This document shows, piece after piece, positions 41,028-50,800 of a stretch of DNA of 64,000 bases (the stretch's first letter is position 1; each line of letters starts with the position of its first letter). The translations under genes and the position numbers were made by a program. The stretch is from Diplonema japonicum. Its lineage: Eukaryota > Euglenozoa > Diplonemea > Diplonemida > Diplonemidae. Location of the stretch: positions 186,001 through 250,000 of the forward strand of contig OZ025653.1 in the NCBI GenBank assembly GCA_964019335.1, read 5' to 3'. A model generated the notes under the pieces. The model searched no databases. It was given only the letters and a program-made list of their open reading frames with translations, and was not told the origin of the DNA.

Positions 41028-43636
41028 AGTTTTTCTTTTTTGGCGCGAAAACGAGTGTTATTCACCTACTATAAATTACTCATTGCGCTGCCAAGAATTG
41101 TTAAAACAAGGGGAAAAAAAAGAGGAAAAAAGAAGATGGCCGTTGCACTTAGCCGGGGGGGGGGGGGGGGGAGGCAGCAAGCTAAGGAGGAGCTTATAAA
41201 CCTGTAATCATGCTTCCAGTATTCCCCCTTTTTCGGTCAAAGACAAGTCCAATTGAAAAATTAAAAATAGGGGGAAAAAGTTTTTTTTTCATCTCTCTCT
41301 TTACAAAAAACTCAAAAAAAAAAAAAAAAAAAGGCAAGGCTTTGTGCAAAAAAGTCGATGTCACATGCAAACTCCGCGCGAGAGCCGCAGGCTAAAAAAA
41401 AAAAAAAAACTCTAAAAAAAGAGTATTTTCCCCGACTCTTTTTTTTTTTTTTTTTTTTTTTGGCACAGAGGGGGCACTCAGTTAGTTTCTATTCAAAGCA
41501 AACAAATAAAAACAAAAGGGGAAGGAGCAAAAGGTAAGAAGGGGAAGGGAAAAAAAAAATTATTTTTTTCTTTTTGATAGGATCAGATCGGCCCACAGAA
41601 GGCGCACCCAGCGAGTGGGTGCAACATCTATGGTCGAACGACCTATAGGGATCCTCCTCCTTTTCTTTAGAGGCAAGAAGCAGCTTTCGGGTTTATAATT
41701 TCAAATAAAAACTGACAGCTTCTGCCCTTTCGTGCGATAAGTGTTGTTGACACAGTTACCAAGAACCTCTTTTTTTTTCTTTTCTCCTCTTTCATAAAAG
41801 AGAAAAAAAAAAACATAAAAAAACAAAAAAAGCATAAAGGAGGGGAAGGATAAGAAAAGAAGCCCCCATCACTGGGAAAGTTCCTATTTAGGATTAAGAA
41901 CCCCCTTCTCTTGTTGTGTGTTTTTTCTTTTTTTTTTTTGTCTTGGAAGAACTGCTTCTGTCCATTTATTTCATTTCTTTTGGTCTATTTCAATTTTTTT
42001 CTTCTTCTTATTTCAATAATTTGGGTAAAAAAAAAAAAAAACAATGTTCCAGCAACTCTCCCCAAACAGGGGTGCCGGAAACATTATCTTTTTACAGTTC
42101 TTTTTTTTTTTCTCTTTTACTTTTCTCTAATGAGATCGGAAATGCGTGAAGTTGAACCCGCGGGGCGGATGGGGAGGGGAGGGGGAGGGGAATTAACGTA
42201 CCACTAGTATTTTGGCACCTTCCCAATCCTTTAGAACCTTTAGGTGGGAGGCCGTGGTATATTTAAAAAAAAAAAAAAAAAAATAGGGGGAGCAAGAAAC
42301 AGCAAAAAAGGGGGGATGGGAGCATGTGCGGATAAAAACGGGCCGATGATATATTGGCTGTCAATCGCCCCGTTTTTCTTTTCTTCTTTTTTTTTTTTTT
42401 GGTTTTTCAACTCGGCCTATGGCGGCACGATGGTGTATGTCTCGAGAATTATTAGATCCGTTCTCTTCGTTTCAACCAAATTATAAAATCGGTATTAAAA
42501 TGCAGTATTCAGGGGGAGGTGGGCTCCCCTCCCCCTCAACTTTAAATTCCTTTTTTTTGTTTTATTTCTTTTTTTTCCTTCTGAGAAGTTGAGAAGGGGA
42601 GGGCTTCTCCCCCCTCCAAAAAAAAAAAAAAAAAAAAAAAAAGCGCTTCTGGTTGGGAAATTCCTGTTCAGTACTAAAATTAAAACATCAAGCCAGATTC
42701 GACAAAAAGGGTTTGCGCGGCTCCCTGTTCCTCTTCCTTACTTCATTCTCTTTTTCCCTACGAGTCTTCTCCTTCCGCTTTCTTGCGGTTCGATGACCTG
42801 CAAAGAACTTTTCTTTTTTTTTTTCCCCCCCATATGTCAGTACAAAGTCTCAAGCAGACTGTCTAGAAAAATAAAAAAAAATAAAGGAAAAGGCGACAAA
42901 AATGTCATATTGTGTAAGAGATTGGGCTCCTCTTGGGAAAGAAAAAAAAGGGGAGTTGTATAGCTAGTCAAGGGATTATGGGGGTCAATGCACTGTATTC
43001 GTGAAGTTGATCGGAAGCAGTATTCTTTTTTTTTTTTCTTTTATAGTACTGACAAAAAAAATCAACTCTTGTCACCGCGAAACGAATATTGCACAACAAA
43101 AAAAAAAGGGGGCGATGCTTAGGGCAAATCCCACTTGAGGACCGCCCTTAAAAAAAAAAAAAAAAAAAAAAAAACAACAAATGGTTTCTATCCCCACCCC
43201 CACCTTTATTTTTTTACCTTAATTTTCGGCACAATCTAAAAAAAAAAAAAAAAAACAGAAGCTATTTCTATTCACAACGAATAATGAAAAATTCGATAAA
43301 ACTCTCTTGTCTTAATAAAGAGAGTGACATCGGGGGGAGCAAGGGAAAAAAAAAGTGTTTTTTTTTTTTTTTTTTTTTTGTTTTGTTTTGTTGTCATTTA
43401 CTATCGAAATTCTCAGTGGGGGTGAGTCACTGTACCGAAGAACTAAGGGGGAATTTTTTTTTTTTTTTTTTTTTTTTTTCCCTCATGGAAGTTCGGCAAC
43501 CAAACAGTTTCGCTGAGTTGCCCTGTGCCCTACAATGCAGTCAGTAAAAAAAAAAAAAAAAAAAAAAAAAAAGGGAAAAAAAAAAAAAAAATGGGAAAGG
43601 ATGAATTACAAGGTGTAGCAAGGGTACTGTAGGTTA
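39873..43636. other. 3.8-kb homopolymer-rich gap without a supported gene
   Basis: Dominated by A, T, G and C runs, among them C17 at 40630-40646, A35 at 40994-41028 and G17 at 41155-41171. Frames here encode only Lys-, Phe- or Gly-rich strings and are rejected. One self-complementary island lies at 41579-41655 (listed separately). Confidence 0.75.
41579..41655. ncRNA. Candidate 77-nt structured RNA island
   Basis: AGGATC (41579-41584) pairs with GATCCT (41650-41655). Inside lie a perfect 7-bp hairpin, GCACCCA/TGGGTGC with loop GCGAG (41604-41622), and a 9-bp hairpin with one bulge, CTATGGTCG/CGACCTATAG (41628-41648). The minus strand of the second hairpin contains GTTCGACC, partly like a B box. 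T runs follow on either strand. Size is tRNA-like but the arms do not make a cloverleaf. Either strand could be the transcript. Confidence 0.35.
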
Positions 43637-43981
43637 TCACCGGGACTTCTTAAGCAAGGCCGTTGGCAGAAACTTCGACACATCTTCAAAATCGTAGCCA
43701 AAATCTTGGGACGCAGAGCCGACCTGCTCGGGGTAGACGCACTCTTCACAGAGGGCATCCAGATACTCCTCTTCATTACAGGAGGCCGCTGTCTTCTCTG
43801 TGGTGGTGGACTCACCCAGGTCACCGCCTTCGAACTCAACAAAGACGAAACTCTCAGTACTTTCGCTCCCTGTCAGCTTCCCTCTTTCGACGTCAGTTGC
43901 ACCCGTATCGCTCATAAAACCTGCCAAGAAACTTGTTGCATCAACAGCCAAGCTGTCGTGGTAATGGCCTATTACCTCCAT
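43637..43981 (-). CDS. Hypothetical acidic protein, 114 aa
   Basis: From ATG 43981 the frame gives 114 residues: MEVIGHYHDSLAVDATSFLA at the start, a very acidic centre (FVFVEFEGGDLGES, CNEEEYLDALCEECVYPEQV) and a basic end LLKKSR. There are four cysteines, three of them in a CNEEEYLDALCEEC stretch. I do not recognise it. It stands alone between two homopolymer gaps, and the sequence right before the ATG is a run of A with no CAG acceptor nearby. Balanced base composition compared with the flanks is the main argument that it is coding. Confidence 0.5.
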   Translation of the reverse strand: MEVIGHYHDSLAVDATSFLAGFMSDTGATDVERGKLTGSESTESFVFVEFEGGDLGESTTTEKTAASCNEEEYLDALCEECVYPEQVGSASQDFGYDFEDVSKFLPTALLKKSR

Positions 43982-44030
43982 TTTTTTTTTTTGTGTGTTT
44001 TCCCTTTTTTTCTTTTTATACAGTAGAAAA

Positions 44031-44062
<32 letters not shown>

Positions 44063-44724
44063 AACAGACACTCGTAGTACAAAAATGGAGAGAGCGTTTC
44101 ATTCCTCCCCCCCTTCCTTTTCGTTTTCTAGAAAAAAAAAAGGGGGGAGAGGGGAAAGAGAGAGAGAGGAAAAAAATACCATCGCTTCTTTCCCGTAAAC
44201 CCATTTTTCTTTTATCAGTCATTTTTCTTTTTTCCTAGAAAACGCAGGTCGTGTGAAAAAAAAAGAGAAGAAGGGGCCCGCACGGTATGAATATGTATTA
44301 TTATTCTTTCGTTTTTTTTTTTTTTTTTTTTTTCTAATTTTTCTTTTTCAGACTAAGTTAAAGTAAGATTGAGAGTGTGGCACAAGGAGGGACAACGGTA
44401 GTAACGGAAGTAAATGAAAGAAAAAGACAAGGGAGAAAACAAATAAAGAAGATCAACAAGCACACGGGGAGGGAGGACCAAACAAGTTTCTTCTTTATTC
44501 TTTTTTTAAATTTTCTTTTTGCCCTTCCTTTTCTTTCTTTTTTAAATTTTCTTTTTATATACTGTCACGGAAAGAAAAAAAAAAAGGAAAGAGATTTTTA
44601 AAACAAAAGACGATAGCTTTAAAAAAGAAAAAAAAAACCCCCCCCAGCCCCTTGTCAAAGTAATCTTTTCAAACGTCCCCCCACTCCCCAAAAAAAACAA
44701 CAAGCCAACTCCTTTCCTCTTTAA
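43982..44724. other. Homopolymer-rich gap between the permease and the 114-aa gene
   Basis: About 740 nt of mixed A, T and purine-rich runs. Nothing with coding character or stable known RNA was seen. It contains the leader of the 114-aa gene and the 3' end of the permease transcript. Confidence 0.7.
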
Positions 44725-46338
44725 TCAGTCGGAGCTGACCACCCCCGCAATACCTAGGATGGTCATAGTGAAGGAGGTCACAGCGACGAGGGCCCCAATT
44801 GCGAAGAGAGAGTAGCACGCCCACCGACCACCTAGCGGTTCGTCTTCCAGCTTCAATGCAAAGTAAGCAGGAAACACGAATCCCAAGAGCGAGCCGAAGA
44901 CGCCCCCCACAAGATCAAGTGTGGGGCCCAAGTCGGTCACAACCAGCCCAGCACCCACAGACAAGACGAAGAGACTTGCAGTGGTCCAGGCATGGAGGCC
45001 TAAAGGGGTTTCTTCTCGAGTCCCGCCGCCTGCTGCAGACACCGCTTCGTTCCGAGGTGCCCTGTCCAACTCTGACCACACAGCAGTTGTGGGGCGTCCT
45101 TCGTGGTCGAAGCTTATGCAGCTGTTCCGTGACAGCTTTGACATGGCCGACAGTCGCTTCGAGTTCCCGATGCCGCTGTACATGGACAGCCGTGAGCGCC
45201 TGTCGCCCGCACTGCCCATCGACTGCCGCGACATCGAATGCCGCTTCTTCACGTCGTTGCTGCTTGTGTACTGCACCACCAGCACCTGCAGCGTCTCACG
45301 CGCTACACCAAAATTCATCGGAAACGAGATCAACATGTTTGCCGAGATGCACAGCCGTGCTGCGTGTGTCATGTTCTCGTAGTACGTGTCGTAGTTCTTG
45401 AAGATGTCGGACTTCACCTGGTTCCCGAAGCTGCCGTACACGATGCAGCCGAGCGACACGGAGGTGAGCACCGCGAAGGCAAGCGCGCCCCTCACGATGG
45501 GCCGCCAGTTGTCGGGCGACGCTTCCGACCCCAGTGACCTGTAGATGGAGAACTGGTTGTGGTGGCACAAGAAGGCGAAGATGCACACGCCCACTGTGTT
45601 GGCGAACTGGTCCCTTGCAACGATTTCATAGTCATCACCCTGGAAGCCCTTCTTGGCGTAGTGGTACAGGAAGATGACGATCAACGCTGCGACAAGTGTG
45701 ATGGAGAGAGCAGAGACGTGGCCGAGCTCGGCAACGCTGCGCAGGCAGCACAGCGGCAGCAGGAAGACGAAGGAGAGAATCGCAGTGTAGCCGACATCGG
45801 CATCCGACTGCAGCCCTTGGTCAGACCCGATGGAGAAGAGGCCGTCGATGGCAGTGGCGAAGGTGTCCTTGATCACCACTATGTAACCAACGAGTGCGCC
45901 AAAGCAGAAGCAGAACTGGGAGAACAGAAGTAGGTTTCTGTGAAAGCTTCCCGCTGCTAGCTCCGCGACCTCCTCGTAGGCAACACAGGAGATGGCACCG
46001 TTGCGTGCTGCAGTGTCGGCAATGGAGATGAGCAGCTCGAGACCGTAGCAGGTCAGGATGCCGGTACCTATCACCAGCACCACGCCAAGCGACAGACCGG
46101 ACTGCCCTAGCACAAAGGGCACACCTACAACACCAGCGTCTAGAATGCAGTTCAGCAGATTGAACATAGCGCCTCTCTTGTTGCTCGGCGGGTCCTCATC
46201 CACACCCCACCCCAGCCCGTCATCCTCGTCTCCTTCGTCATCTTCATAGTCTTCCTCAGGATCCTTCTTGCCACGCTTCATGTACCAAAACTTCAAATCC
46301 TCCTCATGTTCTTCAGTCTCTTCATCTTTGTCAGACAT
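44725..46338 (-). CDS. Amino acid/auxin permease (AAAP) family transporter
   Basis: The protein has 537 residues: an acidic N-terminal tail (1-50, DYEDDEGDEDDG), then about eleven membrane helices. The first helix region SNKRGAMFNLLNCILDAGVV GVP with G.G...P is typical of the AAAP/SLC38 family, as are VGYIVVIKDTF, CCLRSVAELGHVSALS and FAFLCHHNQFSIYRSL. A Ser/Arg-rich cytosolic loop (about 365-440, HSMSRQSMGSAGDRRSRLS) sits between helices and may be phosphorylated. These carriers move amino acids with H+ or Na+. The substrate cannot be told. The start is supported by CTACAG ending at 46341, 2 nt before the ATG. GCP3 ends 113 nt upstream. Confidence 0.88.
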   Translation of the reverse strand: MSDKDEETEEHEEDLKFWYMKRGKKDPEEDYEDDEGDEDDGLGWGVDEDPPSNKRGAMFNLLNCILDAGVVGVPFVLGQSGLSLGVVLVIGTGILTCYGLELLISIADTAARNGAISCVAYEEVAELAAGSFHRNLLLFSQFCFCFGALVGYIVVIKDTFATAIDGLFSIGSDQGLQSDADVGYTAILSFVFLLPLCCLRSVAELGHVSALSITLVAALIVIFLYHYAKKGFQGDDYEIVARDQFANTVGVCIFAFLCHHNQFSIYRSLGSEASPDNWRPIVRGALAFAVLTSVSLGCIVYGSFGNQVKSDIFKNYDTYYENMTHAARLCISANMLISFPMNFGVARETLQVLVVQYTSSNDVKKRHSMSRQSMGSAGDRRSRLSMYSGIGNSKRLSAMSKLSRNSCISFDHEGRPTTAVWSELDRAPRNEAVSAAGGGTREETPLGLHAWTTASLFVLSVGAGLVVTDLGPTLDLVGGVFGSLLGFVFPAYFALKLEDEPLGGRWACYSLFAIGALVAVTSFTMTILGIAGVVSSD

Positions 46339-46451
46339 GTCTGTAGCTGAAGCAGATGAGCGTCTTGAGCTTTAGCAGAACAAAATAGAAAAAATAAGTC
46401 TCTACAATAAACAGCTTCCCTCGCTGCGTGTTCTAGTGTCTATTCTAAGTG

Positions 46452-46640
46452 CTACATGGACATGGCATCGACCTGCCCAGCAACCAACTGTGCCGTGCTG
46501 ATGTCGTGTTGCGATTGGAAGTACTTGTTGAAGTCCAGCGCCGTGCGGAGGCGCTGCAGCGAACCCATAGAAAGCTTGGGGACTGTGGTGCGTGCCTTTA
46601 GGGCAGCAACACGTTTTGGAGACAAGTTAGCGTGTGAGAG

Positions 46641-46697
<57 letters not shown>

Positions 46698-49091
46698 GGC
46701 ATAGCAGTTGTTGACATACTGCAGTAGACTCCCTCGCGACCTTCGCAGGGTCCAGGCCCCTGTCCAGCGTGGCAAGGAGGTGCCCCACTTCACCAATATA
46801 TGTCCTTCTCAAGTTTTTCACCGCAAGCCCGATTTCTTCTATCTGCAAAACACTACTGCTCGAAGGCCCCTTCGGGACCCCCCATGAAGAGCTTCCTGCA
46901 CTCTTGCTCACGTCCACCTCGTCTTGCAAACGCTGTGTGTGCGTGCATAATTCCTGCTGTACTCATACCAACAACATGCTCTGCCCTATTTGGTGTAGCT
47001 TGCTTGACTGTGCTAGGAAATGTGAAATGACACCTAGCACCGATTCGACACACTGCCTCAGTTCAAGGTATTGCTGTGTTACGTGTTTAGGTGCTGGGTG
47101 TTTGTACATACCCCGTCAAGGAGAGCGTGCCTGTGCAGCTTGATGACGGTCTCTTGGTGCAATGAGATGATGGTGTCGAATGTCTCTGCTGCCTTGGCCT
47201 TCTCTTCAAACTCCTTCCACAGCACGTCCACGCCGTCGATCATGATGTACGAGTCAAGCGCAGCGACGAACTGCAGCATCGCGTGCGTGACGTGGCACGA
47301 GGCCTCTGACGCGTAGTGCAGCTTCATCCACCACGAGGGAGGTTCTTTCAGCATGTTCTTATGGCATCTTGCATGCAAGATTTGCTTGAAATCCCTCCTC
47401 CCATCGACAAGATCTTTCAGCAGTCTCTTCACCTTCCAAATGAACCCAAATACAGGCCTGTAATAGGCTTCTACAAGGTTCGCTTTCAAAACAGTCCTGA
47501 GAGGCTGTGGGCAGGTGTACAACAAGTAGAATCTGTCGATGCCAAAGAGACCCTCGTCGTCTGGCTGCATTCGCACGTCGATGTATCTGCAGGGATCGAT
47601 GCTCAGCCCTTGGCCTACCTGTGTTTTGACGATGCACTCCTCAATTGCAGGTATTAGCTGGTACTTCCTCTTCATTACCTCGCTGTGGTCAGATCGTAGC
47701 ATCTGACCCACACGGCCAGAATAGATGGCATCGAAGAAGTCGCCCTGCCCAAGCATGCACAAAGACTTCGCAACGTGCAGGTGCTCCGCTAGCTTGTGGT
47801 CGTCAAAAATGACTTCGATGACACGCTCGTTGACAGCATTCTTGGCGGCCTTCACAAGCTCCGCTAGGTTGTCCGGGTGCACGCCACCGTCGCCCCCTTG
47901 TGCGAGCCGCTTGACTGAGGGTGGCATGTGGAAAGGGTCTGAGCACAGCTTGCGAAGGAAGATAATCGACTTACCCGAAAGCAAAATGTCCTCAGCAAGC
48001 TTACGTGACACAAAAGGCGGCAACATGGCGTTCCTGAGGGTGTACTTCGACCCCCACCACGCGTCGGACTCGGGCGACACATCCTTCTCCCTCGCCTTTG
48101 AGATAAAGAACTCCTCGTGCGGGTCGTCGAGGATGCCTTCCGTCACCCACTGTGAGATCATGTGCAGCAGGGGCTTGAAGGCCGCGTCCCTTAAACTTTT
48201 GAACAGTCCCGGAGGTGCGGCAGCATGGTGGCTGAAAGACTCAAGCGTCCCTGTCAACGCGGACCCCTTTGCCCATGACGTCTCTGCTGCTAACTGGACC
48301 CATCTGATGAAGCCTAGGTCGACAGAGGCCTTATCCGCAGCAAGCAACAGTCTTGGAAGGGTCATCCCCGTGTTGACGCCAGCCATGAGGTCCCCCATAG
48401 ATTGGTCGAAGGACTGCATCTGTGTGCGGATGCCGTGCTGCAGCGACTGGTGCAGAAGAGACTTGCCTGCTTTTGGTGCTGACAAGTTCTCCTTGACGCG
48501 TGCTTGGACATCGCCAAGCTCGTGGAGCTGCTCTGCTGCGATCTGGCATGCGGAATGAGGTGCGTTGTGAACAGGGCCATCGGAGGGAAGGGCATCCGAT
48601 GACACGCCCTGCATCACATAGATGCCCTGGCGGATGAAAGACGTCATAGGCACCACGTGCCCGCCGAGCTGCTGTTTCGCTTGCGGTGCCGGGACAGGTG
48701 CGACATTGCTGGTATCGTTCATCTTCGTCATCATCTCTTGCTTTCTGACAGCCCTCAATGCTGCAAGAGTCGCCCCGGGCTGCACTGCGATGTTCGTGTC
48801 CTTCAACGCATGCAGCACATGCAGCACCCTTGCCTTCCCGTCCTCTTTCAGCCCGCTCTTCGCACTTTTCAACTTCGACACCAGGTTCCCCATTCTCCTC
48901 CTGCCTTCATTTTTTTTCGACCTCTCCACGAGCCCTCCCACCGCATTTAAATTAATGTTGCAGGACCCACCAAACATGCCTTTACTACAAGCCGCATTTT
49001 TTGCATTTTCCTCAGAAGCGCCCACACGCCTCAAGAGTACCTCGAGGGTCTCGATCGCCAGGTAGTTCTCACTTAAGCTAGATGCTGCCAT
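46452..49091 (-). CDS. GCP3: Gamma-tubulin complex component 3 (GCP3/Spc98-like), 4 exons
   Basis: Exons 49091-47112, 47073-46969, 46932-46720 and 46640-46452 join to 828 residues. GCPs form the gamma-tubulin small and ring complexes that nucleate microtubules. Family signs are the Grip1 core (WVTEGILDDPHEEFFI, WWGSKYTLRNAMLPPFVSRK, LSGKSIIFLRKLC) and Grip2 region (LQFVAALDSYIMIDGVDVLW, LHQETVIKLHRHALLDG), then the C-terminal LRTALDFNKYF. The order and EFFI...W...Y.LR..M.P.F pattern fit GCP3 best, though GCP2 is similar. The first two introns are 38 and 36 nt; the third (46719-46641, 79 nt) holds a TG/AC microsatellite. The ATG at 49091 follows an AACTAACTCCCCACAG ending at 49110. Confidence 0.88.
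46641..46719 (-). other. GCP3 intron 3 with dinucleotide repeat
   Basis: Donor GTATGT, acceptor ACACAG formed by the end of the repeat itself. Without the repeat the intron would be about 25-30 nt, close to the genome's usual size. Confidence 0.8.
46642..46696 (+). repeat. (TG)27 microsatellite inside GCP3 intron 3
   Basis: About 55 nt of uninterrupted TG on the plus strand (AC on the coding strand). Its end supplies the 3' splice-site ACACAG. Confidence 0.97.
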
Positions 49092-49130
49092 AGGTTTCGG
49101 TACCTTTTGCTGTGGGGAGTTAGTTACGTG
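49092..49130 (-). promoter_or_regulatory. Trans-splice-acceptor-like site before GCP3
   Basis: On the minus strand the 107-nt spacer ends with TAACTAACTCCCCACAG, a branch-like ACTAAC 8 nt before CACAG, then 18 nt to the ATG. No donor for a cis intron is seen upstream in the spacer, so this is best read as a spliced-leader acceptor. Confidence 0.5.
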
Positions 49131-49198
49131 AAGAGTGAAGAGTGAAAAAAAAAGAGCTTTAAAAAACAAAGGGCGAAAGCCCCATGAGAGACGGTCTT

Positions 49199-50722
49199 CT
49201 ATTGAAGGATGACAACGTTGTTGTCACGTGTGTCAAGCCTGAGGGTGCGCTGTGACCCCGCGAGATTCACCTTGTGGGCGTGGTGCACCATGGCAGAGAA
49301 GATGAGCTGTTTAGTTACCTCCACCTTGCTGTCTTTCCTGGCCACCTCGTACACAGTGGTGAGGTCCACTGGGGCGTGCGGGTCGGCTGAAAGCAGACTG
49401 TCCAAGATTGGCCCCACTTTCGAGATATTGTACCTCTTGTTCGCTTTCACGATCTTTTGGATAGTGGTGGTCAGCTGCTTGTCAAGATCCTGGTGCCATT
49501 TACGTTTACGATTTGTAGGCTCCTCCTCATCAGATGAAGCACTCTCCTCCACCACCTCAGGGCCTTGTTCCGACTCCAGCGTCTGCACGAAGTCCCCCAC
49601 AAGGTATTCCACATCCCCCTTCTGCAACGCTTCCCTGAACTTCATCATCGCGGCCCCATCACCTAGTAACATGCCAAACCTGCCATGACGGATTTCTTCA
49701 GGATCTTGAGGGTAACCAAGGAGGGACGTGAAGCACACTGACTGTGTCTGGAGGCTTTTCAGTGCGGTCTTAGGTTGGAAGTCAGCAGAGCTGCAAGTTT
49801 GCGGCGGAATACCGCAAATGCCGCGGGGTCGCTTCATATAGATATTGTCTTCAGGCTTTGCTCGCAGCTGCACCTTTCCCGGTGGTTTGGTGCCCATCTT
49901 AACAGGCTCCACCTTCGGGTCTATACATGAGATGTATGCTCCATGCGGGAATACAGCAGGGGCGACAGAGGTGCTACGAGCAATCTTTGCCTTAGGCTTC
50001 TTTTTGGGCTTCGATGACGATTGCGCAACTGCTGTGCTTGAAGCTAGCTTGGTGGGTTCTGGTAGTTCTAAATCCTCTGCAGGCACGTATTTCAAGAAGA
50101 CCCCACCTGCACGTGCGTACAGGTTCGTCTCGACTGCCTCGGGGGTGTCAGGAACCTGCTCATGCGTGCCACCACTGAACTCCTCAAAGGCAGTAATCTG
50201 CTTTGCTAGTGCACCTTCCCACTCAGCCTCATCATTAGGAAGGCCTGCAGGGTCAAGCTCCTTCACAATCTGCTTCTTTTCACCCTCTTTATTGTCCCAG
50301 TCGGACATTGAGATGGCCTGCACAGCGATGGCGCAATCTTTGTCAAAGTCTCGCGTCTTCTGAGCGCAGTAAACCTCCAGAGGGGGACATTCCAGAGGTG
50401 TGCTGCTCTTTTCGATCAGCTTCACGACCTTGGCGTGCATCTGTTTCCACTCTTGATCATTCTTCTCTTCTATTTGACTGCTCGTCTCAGTCACCTTTCC
50501 CTCTTTCGACTTGTTCTTCTGCCGCAATCCCTTGGCCAGACACTTCTCAGCCATCTTGACCACCCTTATTTGTAGCCCCAATACTCTCGCAGCTTCTCCC
50601 GGAGCAATTTGTGTAACACCCTTGGACATGAGACATTGTGTCTTATGATGTTGCAGCACAGCATCGTCTGGCCTCTTGGCCTTGCTCAGCAGGACCTCAA
50701 CGTCGGCCAGAAGGTCGTCCAT
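49199..50722 (-). CDS. Hypothetical protein, 507 aa, with possible kleisin-like C-terminus
   Basis: Start chosen at ATG 50722, preceded by a CCTACAG ending at 50729. The N-terminal 100 residues are helical (MDDLLADVEVLLSKAKRPDD, ARVLGLQIRVVKMAEKCLAK), followed by charged low-complexity, a Lys/Pro-rich patch (SSSKPKKKPKAKIARS), a Glu/Asp-rich patch (EESASSDEEEPTNRKRKW) and a more ordered C-terminal 110 residues (LDKQLTTTIQKIVKANKRYN, TKQLIFSAMVHHAHKVNLAG). The last segment loosely resembles the winged-helix C-terminus of condensin CAP-H (pattern F..LLHLANE..L), but this is weak and untested. I otherwise do not recognise it. Spacing is 107 nt to GCP3 and 78 nt to the next gene upstream. Confidence 0.6.
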   Translation of the reverse strand: MDDLLADVEVLLSKAKRPDDAVLQHHKTQCLMSKGVTQIAPGEAARVLGLQIRVVKMAEKCLAKGLRQKNKSKEGKVTETSSQIEEKNDQEWKQMHAKVVKLIEKSSTPLECPPLEVYCAQKTRDFDKDCAIAVQAISMSDWDNKEGEKKQIVKELDPAGLPNDEAEWEGALAKQITAFEEFSGGTHEQVPDTPEAVETNLYARAGGVFLKYVPAEDLELPEPTKLASSTAVAQSSSKPKKKPKAKIARSTSVAPAVFPHGAYISCIDPKVEPVKMGTKPPGKVQLRAKPEDNIYMKRPRGICGIPPQTCSSADFQPKTALKSLQTQSVCFTSLLGYPQDPEEIRHGRFGMLLGDGAAMMKFREALQKGDVEYLVGDFVQTLESEQGPEVVEESASSDEEEPTNRKRKWHQDLDKQLTTTIQKIVKANKRYNISKVGPILDSLLSADPHAPVDLTTVYEVARKDSKVEVTKQLIFSAMVHHAHKVNLAGSQRTLRLDTRDNNVVILQ

Positions 50723-50800
50723 GTTGGCCTGTAGGTGGGACTGGCAGAGCCCGCAGCAAAAAAGAACTTTTGGCCACATGCTTTGCACGGAAATGCACAG

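Noticed and set aside
42589-42963. 124-codon plus-strand frame in the 3.8-kb gap
   Set aside because: It begins in a purine run and encodes Lys- and Phe-rich strings; no domain or acceptor-like start supports it.
46627-46700. His-Thr repeat protein segment
   Set aside because: It is translation of the AC microsatellite, which lies in GCP3 intron 3.
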